Assembly: GCF_011386835.1 (NCBI RefSeq)
Contig: NW_027053006.1
Span: 1 to 64,000, forward strand
Direction of reading: 5' to 3'
DNA length: 64,000 nucleotides
Source: Chrysemys picta bellii
Taxonomy: Eukaryota > Chordata > Testudines > Emydidae
Below the pieces are notes generated by a model that saw nothing but the letters and a program-made list of their open reading frames with translations, was not told the origin of the DNA and searched no databases. Shown in pieces: positions 54,851 to 64,000 of this stretch. Each line of letters opens with the position of its first letter. Position 1 is the first letter of the stretch. The translations under genes were made by a program, and so were the position numbers.

Positions 54851-55938
54851 TGTAGTGAGGCCGTATTGGCTCCCGACGGCCCCTGAGAGGGAGGAGCCTG
54901 AACAGGCACCCAAGTGGGCGGAGCCACCGCCACCTGTTCCCGCCCCCCGGAAGTCAAGGGGCGGGACAGGAAGTATAAAAGCCAGGCCCCAGCACTCAGT
55001 TGGAGCCCAGCGGCCGGAGAGGACAGACGTGCCGGTGCGAGCTCCGGCTAGACCGAGCCTCCCCAGAGCCAGGTACCCCGATGCGGACGGACCGAGCCTC
55101 CCCAGAGCCAGATACCCGGACGCTGACCGACCGGACCTCCCCAGAGCCAGGTACCCCGAAGTGGATTGGCCGAGCCTTCCCCGAGCAAGGTACCTCGAGG
55201 AGGGGCCCGAGCGCCCCGCTGACCCGAGACTGGAGGAGCAGCCCGACCCAGACCACCCTCTGCGAGCTGAGGAACCCATGGTGTGGGACCCCGCTGCCGA
55301 GCCCAGCGATGAGCAGGTACCAATGGAGGGGGAGATGGAAAGTAGCCCGGGGGTAGCTGACCCCAGTCTGGCTACAACAGAGGACGAGCCAATGTCGGTG
55401 TGTTGCGGTCAGGACCCCACCGACACAGCGGCAGACTGACTGCCGCTCTTAGGGCCCCGGGCTGGGACACAGTGGAGTGGGTGGGCCTGTGTCCCCCCTG
55501 CCACCCCACTTACGGGTGGCAGCCTCCCTCTCCAGCCAGCGCTCCGGCCTCGTACCTGAGCTATTGTTTGTTGCCCCGCCCTGCCTAAGGGTTTGGGGCG
55601 TCCTGAGTTTGCTAGTGCTCAGCTCCTGATACACGGACCTGAGCCCACCGGAACTACTGTTTGTTGCCCCGCCCTGCCTAAGGGCTTGGGCCTACTGACT
55701 CTGTTAAGGCTCAGCCTGCAGGAAGGTCCTGAGCCCCCTGGACTATTGTTTGTTGCCCCGCCCTGACTAAGGGCCTGGGCCTACTGACTCTGTTAGGGCT
55801 CAGCCTTCAGGAAGGTTCTGAGCCGCCCTGGACCCGCGTGTGTTGCCCGCCCTGAGCTAGTGTGTGGGCTTGTGTAGTGAGGCAGCCTGGCTCCCGACGG
55901 CCCCTGAGAGGGTCCGACCCCCACACCGGACGATTACA
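54851..55938 (+). mobile_element. Solo-LTR-like insertion, 1088 bp
   Basis: Begins TGTAGTGAGGC and ends GACGATTACA, with perfect 5-bp direct repeats GGTCA at 54846-54850 and 55939-55943. This is the TG...CA structure and TSD size of Ty3/gypsy or retroviral LTRs. A TATAAAAG promoter sits near 54974. It contains two tandem repeats: four units of about 38 bp (CGAGCCTCCCCAGAGCCAGG, 55052-55200) and three units of about 91 bp (TGTTTGTTGCCCCGCCCTG, 55566-55840). Oddly, the first 41 bp recur at 55874-55913 near the 3' end. A 194-codon ORF (54855-55439) spans the LTR and is probably fortuitous. Confidence 0.82.
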
Positions 55939-55943
55939 GGTCA

Positions 55944-56111
55944 CATGACCCACCTTGCTTCCGGTCAGGTGGCACCTTGACCCCAGAAGTAATACCCCCA
56001 TGGGTGGGACTTCCTGTGACAGGTGGGCAGGCCCAAGGGGTCCCGGAGCAGGATTAAAGGGGCCAAGGGGCGGGGTTAGGGTTTGATTGACTGTAGGGCC
56101 CTTATACTACT
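55944..56111 (-). repeat. Polinton right TIR, outer part
   Basis: Inverse of about 46833-46990: CATGACCCACCTTGCTTCCG, GTCAGGTGGCACCTTGACCC, CCCCATGGGTGGGACTTC and the terminal CTTATACTACT. Confidence 0.92.
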
Positions 56112-57589
56112 GCTGTGTCCCTGTTGCATATGGAACACTTACTTGCGGAGAGCCTGCTTTTCTGCAAAAAGTTGCACAACCTAATGTTACTTGCTGCATC
56201 TGATAATTAGGCCCAGTGGTTGGAGCGTAGGTCGCAGGGAGGTGCAGGATTGTGCCTAGGCTAAGAGTGGTGCTAGAATCATGGTCCAGGGACACACCAG
56301 GGTCAAAACCGAGATCAGAGTCCATCGACAAAGCAGAAACAGAGATAGTGTCCGAGTCCAGGCCAGAGGTCGTAGCCAGGTAGTCAGAGACCAAAGATCA
56401 GCTAACTCAATATCAAGCCAGAGTCCAGATACAGGCCGAGGGTCAAAGCCGGGTAGTCAAAGTCAGAGTGCTGGGGGAAGATCAAGAGGAGAAGGCAATG
56501 CTGGAGTGGGTCGGTGGGGTGCCTGGAGCAGGACTAGAGAAGGGCAAGGAGAATACGGAACCAGGGTGGGTAGCCAACATCTGGAGCCAAGAAGGGTCAT
56601 GCTGAAGTCATAACCAGAGACCGGAGCCAAGGGTCAAGCCAGAGTCAATAGTGAGGAACCGCAGGGCAGGGTGGTGCATGCAGGCGGGAACCAGGATGAC
56701 TTACAGGTTCTCCTAGGCACTGCCCAGCTGGAGCTCTAGAGACCCCACATTGGGGGACTCCCTTCCTAGGAATAAAAGAAAGAGAGCAAGATGACAAAGA
56801 TGTCTCTTACTCTGGGGTCCAAGCCAAGGGGAGCTCCCACCCCGGCATTGTGCCAGGACCCCATCACCCTCCTGGTTCCTTTCACACTCAGAGACCCCCT
56901 AGCAGGAGGGGGGAATAAAGGGCAGAAAGCGAAGGTGCCCCTGGGGGAAAGGGACCAGCCTGGGACCCAGTCCAGTTCCCAGATCTATCCCCAGGAGTGT
57001 GTGAGCAGGAGCACAGCCCTTCCTCTGTGTCTCAAACCCCACCTGCCAAATGGGGAGGAAAGCTCCTTGCCCCAAGGTGCTAGGGGGCAGTTTCATTCCT
57101 GGCTGGGAAGGGTTCAGATACCGGCTGCGTGGCTTGGGCCCCAGGTGGGGGATGGTCAGACATTAACTGCGGCAGGGTGACACGGGCCATGGGAAAGTCT
57201 GAGCAGTGACGGCAGGGGAGGGGCTCCACGTCGGGCCACCCCTCCCAGACTGCAATGGTTCCTGAGGATAACCCCTGGCTCTGCGGATGCTCTCGTTTCT
57301 GGGCCAGCCCCACAGCCCTGACAGCCTGATGCTTACGAAGCTGGCCTCTGGGCAGGGGGGCAGGGACCGTAATTGGCCTGGCCCCAGCTCCAGGGGTCGG
57401 GGAGGGGCATGGTGGTGAGAGCGAGCTGCTCGGCCTGGGTATCTCTCAGTGCTGTGGGGTTTAGGTCCACTCCCTGCAGCCCTTCTCCCCCAGGCCCAGT
57501 GAGACAGAGCAGTACCTGTGGCAGGGAGTGGGAGCTTCTGGTCATGCGAGGGGGGAAGAGGGGACTTCAAAGGTGTCCCACTGCGCACA
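56112..57589. other. Gene-free; possible LTR-retroelement debris
   Basis: 56280-56660 is dense in GTCAGAG, GAGTCCA and CCAGAGTC phrases (GGTCAAAACCGAGATCAGAG, GGTCAAAGCCGGGTAGTCAA). This is reminiscent of gypsy LTR or leader sequence, but no ends can be fixed. 56740-57590 resembles intron sequence of the MROH-like gene. No coding exon was recognised there. Confidence 0.35.
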
Positions 57590-60500
57590 GCCCCTGCAAT
57601 GCTTTGGGGACCTGGCGCAAACACCGGATGTAGAACAGGTGCGCCATGATCGTTGCACTCACATCCTCCTGCTGAAAGGGAACAAGAATCAGTCAGAGAC
57701 TAGACACCCATGGCAATGAACGGCATTAACGGCAATGGGAACCGGCAAAATTTCCACCCCACCCCTCCCCATGTCTGAGGGACAGATTCCCGCACCCAAC
57801 CCCCGAGACGAAATCTTGTCTCCTGTTTAGTGACCTCCAACCCCTCTCACCATTGTGGAATGAACTCCTGCCCCCATTCCTCTCAGGCCCCCCGTGAGAG
57901 CTGTTCTACCTCCAAACCCAGCTGGCGGTTCAGCTCCGCTCCCCAGAATCCCCTCAGCCCCCCTTGCTTCCTCCATCTGAGGGGCTGGGAGGCTCTGGGC
58001 AGTAGTGCTGGGTGGTGAGAGGATGTGGACACCTTTTCCCAAGGGACGCCCCTGTTGTTAAGATGATGTCATGGACAGTGACTCTGGGGAATGGGGCACT
58101 TGAGCAGCCTCTGCTGACTGACTCCTCCAGTTCTCCCAGAGCAGGGGGTGGCTGGGATAACACGATCCCAGAGCCCTAGGAACCGGCTTGAGGCCCTGAG
58201 GGGTGGGAAAGGCTCACAGTGGTCACATGGGGAATTGGCAGCCCCTAGTATGAGCAATGGCAGCGTGTCGTGTTGATGTGATGAATGTTAGGAAATAGCC
58301 TTGCTGGAGAGCTGGGTCTGCGCTGCTTTGAGCTGCTCAGGGGACAAGCTGGCACCGAACAATGGCACCTGCCTCGGATCATCCTCTCCTTGCTCCCAGG
58401 CCAGCGCATGGGGATGGGATGGGAATGACTTTCAAGGGCCTGGAGGTGAAAGACCCTGGGGCTCCCTCCCCAGTTGATCCTTCTTTGGTTACCTCATCCC
58501 CTATCAGTTGGCCGGCTTCCCCCAGGATGGAGTATGTTAGCACCAGCGCAGCCTGGCTGATACGGATCTGGGGGTCATGTATTGCCAGAAGCGCCGCCTG
58601 GATGAACGATATTCTCTGGCCCTCTGAAAAGATCTGTCCAAAGACCTAAAACCAACAGCACCACAGCCCTTGTCAGTTGCCCAGAACCAGGCTCCAAATC
58701 CCTCTAGTATCTCACAAGGTGAAGAAGAGTCCTGGGGCAGCCAACCTTTGGGGTCCCATGGACCAAGGAACCCCCGTCAGTAAGAGGTTGCAGGCACTGA
58801 GGAATAGCTCTTTCTGGAGCAGGATTCACCGCAGGTGCCATGACATGCTGGGAATGTGTCTGCGCGCTCTGGAACCAGCTCACACAGACAATAAAGGATC
58901 CCTACTGCTCCCAGCAGCGATATCTCCTGCAGCTCACCCGCTAGAGGAAAGGGCCTTTTAGATCTCCTTCCATTCCCGCTCCTCTCCCCACTGACATTCC
59001 CACGAGTGTCATGGTGCAGTGACTCAGCCCAGGAAAGGGGCTCGGTGTCCCGCACCCCAACGCCCAGCGCAGGGGCAGGTTCTGCTCCCTGATTCGCCAT
59101 GGTGCTGGGCAAATCCCACACCGAGCCTGTGCTTCCACAGGGTGCAGAGACTCCAATGGGGATCTGGTCTGAGCTTCCCAACTCACTGACCCAGGGGCTC
59201 CCCTCTCAGACACCAGGGTGTCAGCCAGGGAGAGTGAGCGGAGCCGGATCCCCGGAGATACAATCCTCCAATAACTCAACCCCCCAGGGGATCCCTTGTA
59301 TGCCACGTAGACATAGATCCATGGAACACACACAAGCCTGGACCGTTAGCAAGGCTCCAACCCAGAGTCCTCGGCCTCTTGCAGCCGAACGCTGTCAGCT
59401 GGAAATAAGTATCATAGAATATCAGGGTTGGAAAGGACCTCAGGAAGTCATCTAGTCCAACCCCCTGCTCAAAGCAGGGCCAACACCACCTAAATCATCC
59501 AACAGATTTTTGCCCCAGATCCCTAAATGGCCCCCTCTAGGATTGAATTCATAATCCTGGGTTTAGCAGGACAATGCTCAAACCACTGAGCTATCCCTCC
59601 CTCTCCATAACACACTAACTGCAGGGGGAGACAGCTCCACACCTGAGCTGCTGCAATGCACCAGCAGAGAGTCCTTACCTCCCCCACCCTGGCCATATGT
59701 CTGTAGGCCAGGCGCTCGGTGTCCCGGATCCTGTCCTGGCACCACAGATGGCTCGCCTCTTGGATGTTCAACCCTGGGGAAGAGAGACACACCCATTGGG
59801 GAGGGTTGGCATCCGGTTTTAGTGCCTGTTTCCTTCTGTTCCCTTTGCTGGGTGAACACTGGCCGGGGTCCTCGGGGCACCCAATGGACCAGGCGGTTAA
59901 GTAGCTGAAGGGGGATTTGTCTCATTCATCACAGCAATCGTGGACCCTTATGGCCATGGTGCTCTGGGAGTGGGCGCCTGTTAACAGTGGTGTCTAATAC
60001 TGAGAACCCACCCACTGAAGTCAGGATCTGGCCCTAGCTACCCAACTGGTGACATCTTACAAGCTTAGGTCCTTCTCCTGTGGTTCCTGCCCCTGCCCTC
60101 ATGGTGGGCTCTTTCCCTCCACGTGTCTCAATAGCTCCGTTCCTGTCCCCTCACCAGCTGGATGTCCCCTGGGTGGGCTGATTTCCCTGGGCTGGGGGAC
60201 GGAGCCAGGCTCTGAGGTAAAGCTGCCAATTTCCCTGGCATGTTCGTCCCCTTCCTCTCTCCCTGAATTAGGGAGATGAGTGTGAGACATCATCTAAGCT
60301 GCGGTCAGTCTCAGAGGAGGGGGCTTCTTTCTGTAGGGTCTCTTGGCCAGCAACTGGGGGGCCCAAAACAGGGGCCTTGTTTCCATTGAGGTCCCTCTGC
60401 CCTGCTGCAGTTGGTCTAACAGAAGAGGCCTTAGTTCTATTGGTGTCCCAATGGCCAGCTGGAGCTAGTCGCCAAGGGACTCACTTCTATGGGGCCCCAT

Positions 60501-63500
60501 TGCCCAGCTGGGTTTCTTACCCCTCCTCTGCAGCAGGAGCCTCTGCAGCCAATGTAGCCCGCTCCTGGCTTGCTGGCTGATGTCGTTGGCTGGGTCCGAG
60601 ATGTACAGACCCAGCTGCAATACAAAGTTGCCCGCCTTAGGGAAATCGGAGGAGGTCTGGTGGGAGGAGAAGAGGGGAATCCATCAACATTGTCCCTTCA
60701 GCTCCCCAGCTCCTCTGGGCCAGAGCTCTGCTCCCATCCATCTGTAGGAGGTGCTGAGGGAGAGGAACTAGAGCCCTCTTTCTCTCTGACCCCAAAGGAG
60801 CTTGAAGCAAAGGGACCAGGAAGGGCCCTCTATGAGCACTCGCTGCCAGGCTGCTCCAGAATAACAAGGGCCTTGAGGCCAGGCACGACCCTGCCAGCCC
60901 GTGGCCTGTGGAACGCAGTCCCTCACGGACCCAGGGCGGACCAGTTAGCCAGGGGATGAGGAACTTGACTCAAGCCCTGACTCTGCAGGATGCTGGGGTC
61001 AAAGGTCACTTACGTCAAATCCGGGCAGGGAGGTGGCAAATTGGAGCAGGGCAGCGCTGCACCGTATGGCTCTAACTCTCTCGTGTCTGTTTTTGGACTG
61101 GAGCCAGAAATAGATGTGCTGCGGGAGAAGGAGGCAGGGGAGGGTCAGCGGGCAGGCGTACATGCTCTACAAACGAGCCTCTCCCCCTCCCATGGGGCTG
61201 AGACCTTGTGCCCAGGGGGGAATAGCTGACTCCTCATGTGGGGGTTCATGACACTGCCCACGTCTTGGGGACAAGCTCATTATCTCTCCAGGCTGGGACA
61301 ATGTTCGGTCTTGGGGCTGGTCTATTTGCTCTGAACTCCTGATCCATGAACAGCATGTCAGGATCAAGGCACATGCCCTGGACCCCAGACCCCGGCTGCA
61401 AAGGCCTTGGTAAGATGGATGGAGCGGCCGTGAGGACAATGCCTCCGGGAACTGCAGTGTCCCTAGGACAGAAGAGCTGATTCCCTGAGGCTCCTCCTGT
61501 ATCTCAGGGTCTCCCTAGAAAGGAGCCAGAGACTTTTCTCAGAGGCCCATGTCCTGCATCTCACAGGGGTTTCAGTCTCTCAGTCCCCAGCCAGGCCTGG
61601 TGCTCACTGTTAGTGCGTAATGCTGCCATGCAGACCTCTGGCTGACACTCCCAGCTCCTTCCCCTGCTCCCCCGCGCCCCCGCCCCGTGAGGCGTAAGGG
61701 TCCCAACATGGCACTGCACTGACAGCTCTGGGAACGTGTGGCCGCTTGGGTCCAAGCTGGGAGGACACAATGGAAACGTGACTCTTCTAGTCTCTCCTTT
61801 GCAGCCCTCCCACGGGGTTCAGGGGAAATTCCGCCCCAGACCCTCCCATTCTACTCACCTCCAAGAGGTGCTGCAATTTGGCTATGGTGGGGGTCTCGGT
61901 GAGCAGGCATCCGAGCATGGTGTCCAGGCCCTCTAAAAAGGTGTTGTGCAGAGCCTGCAAGAAGAGGGAGCACCTGTCAGTCATGGGACATGGGGCTACA
62001 CCAGTCAGGGGACCAGGGGGGTTCTCGGGGGAGCCCTGGCCAGACCCAAAAGGCACATCCTGGCCTCTGCCATTCCCTTCTCTCCAGGGGACACTTAGCA
62101 AGAGTTCAGGGCCGGATGCCTGCTGCCTCTTCAATCCTTGCTCTTAGCAGTTCTCTGCGCAGGGCCTGGCACCCAGCAGACTATGGAACAGCCAAACCGC
62201 AATGGGTGGGAGGTAGGATCCCCGGGAGAGTCCAGGCAGCAGAGCAGAGAATGAGGAGAGGGAAGGCTGGGTTCAGCCACAGAGGGGTAACACAATCCCC
62301 CCTGGAGGGAAGGGGCCCTCCCTGAGAGTTTGTGTTGTCCCCCCTACGCCCTGCCTGGGCCTGTTCCCAGCTCTGCTCACCCCTCCCCTATTCTCAGCAG
62401 CTCCATCAAACCGAGGGAGCAGGGACCAGAGGTGGCTCCTGCTCCTGGGTCGGGAGAAGTAGGATCATGACCTACCTGGAAGTAGGTGTTATTCCGCTCA
62501 GTGGTCATGGCGAATATGGAATACATAAGAGCCCGCAGGAGGCATGACTCCAGCTCCAGGGCAAGCGGCGGCTTCAGTTTGCTGGCAGGAGAGAGGAGCC
62601 CGTGTTATACTTGGCAGCACCGGAGTGGCGCTAGCACTGACAGGGACATGACCCCCCTCCCCCGCAGTGATCCCCTCCCTACGGCCACTCTAACGTTATG
62701 GGAGTGAAATCACCCCCCAGCCAGGAAAGAGGGGAAGTTCCCACCTCCTCTGCTGGGGGACGCGAACAGCCACAGCTGGGGGTAATCTAGGCCAGAGAGG
62801 ATCTGGGACTCCCGGCTCCGGACCCGATCAGCACCAGGGTTAGGGCAGCTGGATGGGAGGGTCCTGGTACCTGAGGCTGCAAACCGCGGCCATGGAGCTG
62901 GAGATGACGTCGGTTGGCTCTGGCACCAGGGGCAGATTTTCAATCAGCTCCTGAGAGACCCCAAGAAGATAAAATCGCATGTGAGACTCAGGCCCCGCAG
63001 ACCCACAGGCGCTTCCCAGGGAGGAGACCAAAGTGCTCTGCAGAAACAGCCAGTGTCACCCCCACCCCCAACCAGCTGGGCCCCTCATTCCGCCCATCCG
63101 TCAAACTTCCTTCCCCCTCTCCCACCCAATTCCTCCCTCCCCTCTCCTCCCCTCCGGCCTTACAATTCCCCCACTGCCAGCTCCCGATCGGTGTCAGAAT
63201 TTCCCCCTTCCCTGCTCCCCAGCCCTGAGCCCCAGGAACCACTGTCGTCTGCTCCCCACTCCAGCCCCACTAACTCTTCCTCCCATATCTGGGTCCCTCG
63301 CCCCAGGGGCCAGGCACGGGGTCCCACTCACCGCAATGCTCTCCACAAGGGCCGCCTTTGAGAAGTGCGGCTCCAGGGTATCCCGCCGCTGCTGCTGTGC
63401 GAAGAAGCACAGACGTGGGATAGCACGGAGGAAGCAGAGCTGTTTGGCCCTGTCCTCCAGCAACTAGGAGTGGGGTGGGGGAGAGAGAGAGACGGTTAGG

Positions 63501-63921
63501 TAGGGACCTCCCCACACCACCTAGAGCAGCTCCAGGGCTCAGGAACCCCATGGGGTTGGACAGGGAAAGCCGCCCCGCTTCCCGAACCCAGTGTCGCCCT
63601 GCGCAGACTGGGGTTGTAACTGGGACAATGTCTGCGGGGAGCGGACACCTTGGTCTGCGTGAGACAAATACCCCCACTTTGGGGTGCCAGGTAACAGGGG
63701 AGAAGTGCCCCCCACTGGGGGTGAGGGATTCTCTGGGACAAGACCCCCCTGCGTGGGTGGGGATGGAACAAGGGGCAGGACAGACTCGGGGGCAGCGCAG
63801 CTGGGGGATTTTTGTACCTCAGCTCTGCTCTGGAGGTGCCCCTGGATGTCCCTCATGATCTCTTGTTCAGGGGACAAGTCCTCTTCCTCCGACTCCTCCT
63901 CCAGCTGGGCACTGGGGGTCT
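57590..63921 (-). CDS. Maestro heat-like repeat (MROH) family gene, ten exons, partial
   Basis: Minus-strand exons: 63921-63818, 63463-63332, 62950-62871, 62581-62476, 61954-61859, 61118-61024, 60656-60521, 59773-59679, 58645-58493 and 57671 to about 57590. Each has an AG acceptor and, except the last, a GT donor; all phases agree with no stop. Diagnostic peptides are LCFLRAIPRLCFFAQQQRRD, KPPLALELESC, LDTMLGCLLTETPTIAKLQH, VLQLGLYISDPANDI, HLWCQDRIRDTERL and ISQAALVLTYSILGEAG. They match HEAT-repeat segments of turtle MROH-like proteins. An acidic stretch (EEESEEED) opens the visible part. The 5' end lies beyond the window, and no exon is recognised below 57590. HEAT repeats are helical scaffolds; the role of this paralogue is unknown. 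MROH genes are often multicopy in reptiles, so this may be one of a cluster or a 3'-truncated copy. Confidence 0.85.
59405..59605 (-). mobile_element. tRNA-derived SINE with CR1-like tail, intronic
   Basis: Inverse of AGGGATAGCTCAGTGGTTTG (A box) and ATTATGAATTCAATCC (B box), with a 3' tail GACCTCAGGAAGTCATCTAG (inverse) and ATCATAGAATATCAGGGTTG. Same family as 9416-9600. It lies in the intron between the MROH exons at 59679-59773 and 58493-58645. Confidence 0.88.
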
Positions 63922-64000
63922 CTGCACCAGGGAGAGAAGGAGAAAGGATCATTTATGCTGCTGCTGTCGGAATGCAGTGCAGAGAAATGGCTCAATGTCC

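Larger units (their letters stand above)
46833..56111. mobile_element. Polinton/Maverick (adintovirus-like) provirus, internally deleted
   Basis: Termini AGTAGTATAAAGGCCCTAC (46833) and the inverse GTAGGGCCCTTATACTACT (ending 56111) open inverted repeats of about 0.96 kb. The flanking hexamers GGTGTG (46827-46832) and GCTGTG (56112-56117) agree at 5 of 6 positions, fitting the 6-bp duplication made by Maverick integrases. Contents, left to right: a spliced gene starting in the TIR, a TATA-driven multi-exon gene, then a decayed protein-primed PolB that ends at the right TIR. Integrase, FtsK-like ATPase, adenain-type protease and capsid genes are missing. With normal elements at 15-20 kb, roughly half is gone. 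Confidence 0.88.

Noticed and set aside
55052..55200. CRISPR-like regularly spaced repeats
   Set aside because: Four adjacent 38-bp units without unique spacers, inside a eukaryotic LTR: an ordinary tandem repeat.
57160..57624. 153-codon minus-strand ORF as a further MROH exon
   Set aside because: Only its first part (from 57590 up) overlaps the exon region, and in a different frame from the exon's. The remainder has no HEAT-like pattern and no convincing splice sites.
59560..59605. Possible tRNA gene (A and B box motifs on the minus strand)
   Set aside because: The tRNA-like head continues into a CR1-like tail and recurs at 9416-9600, so it is a SINE and not a functional tRNA.

Overview
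This window is vertebrate nuclear DNA, most likely from a turtle. Non-LTR elements of the CR1 family dominate. There are tRNA-derived SINEs whose 3' tail is CR1-like (the arrangement known from chelonian Cry-type SINEs), MIR-like SINEs, hAT and Harbinger DNA transposons, a Polinton/Maverick, and one spliced host gene with ordinary GT-AG introns. Nothing is prokaryotic. A crocodilian or other amniote cannot be excluded from sequence alone.

Layout. 1-19.99 kb is gene-free and holds decayed CR1 copies (1-1970, 7184-8697, 12.95-15.3 kb), MIR-like and tRNA SINEs, a 755-bp non-autonomous hAT with 8-bp target duplications (10620-11374), a Harbinger MITE nested in another repeat (3855-4713), and short inverted repeats that resemble Penelope-like fragments and carry a hammerhead-like core. 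19997-24850 is a near-intact autonomous Harbinger element inserted into the 3' end of a CR1 copy. It encodes a DDE transposase (+), a two-exon Myb/SANT-like protein (-), and a small BEN-like ORF (+) inside the Myb gene's intron. 24.9-41.9 kb is again mostly gene-free, with one CR1 copy (33.33-35.33 kb) and several AT-rich stretches that look like conserved non-coding DNA.

41.9-46.7 kb is a pile of transposons: a hAT-like element containing a second hAT (42115-43301, perfect 8-bp TSD, minisatellite core), a Penelope-like fragment, a broken hAT transposase whose N-terminal part is tandemly duplicated, and a Ty3/gypsy pol scrap.

46833-56111 is a Polinton/Maverick (adintovirus-like) provirus. 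It has roughly 0.96-kb terminal inverted repeats and an imperfect 6-bp target duplication. It keeps a spliced gene that starts inside the TIR, an unrecognised TATA-driven multi-exon gene, and the N-terminal two thirds of a decayed protein-primed DNA polymerase B. No integrase, ATPase, protease or capsid genes are visible. A 1088-bp solo-LTR-like insertion with a perfect 5-bp TSD splits the right TIR.

57.6-64 kb holds ten in-frame exons, on the minus strand, of a maestro heat-like repeat (MROH) family gene. Its 5' part lies beyond the right edge of the window. Its 3' part is not recognised between 57.6 kb and the Polinton.
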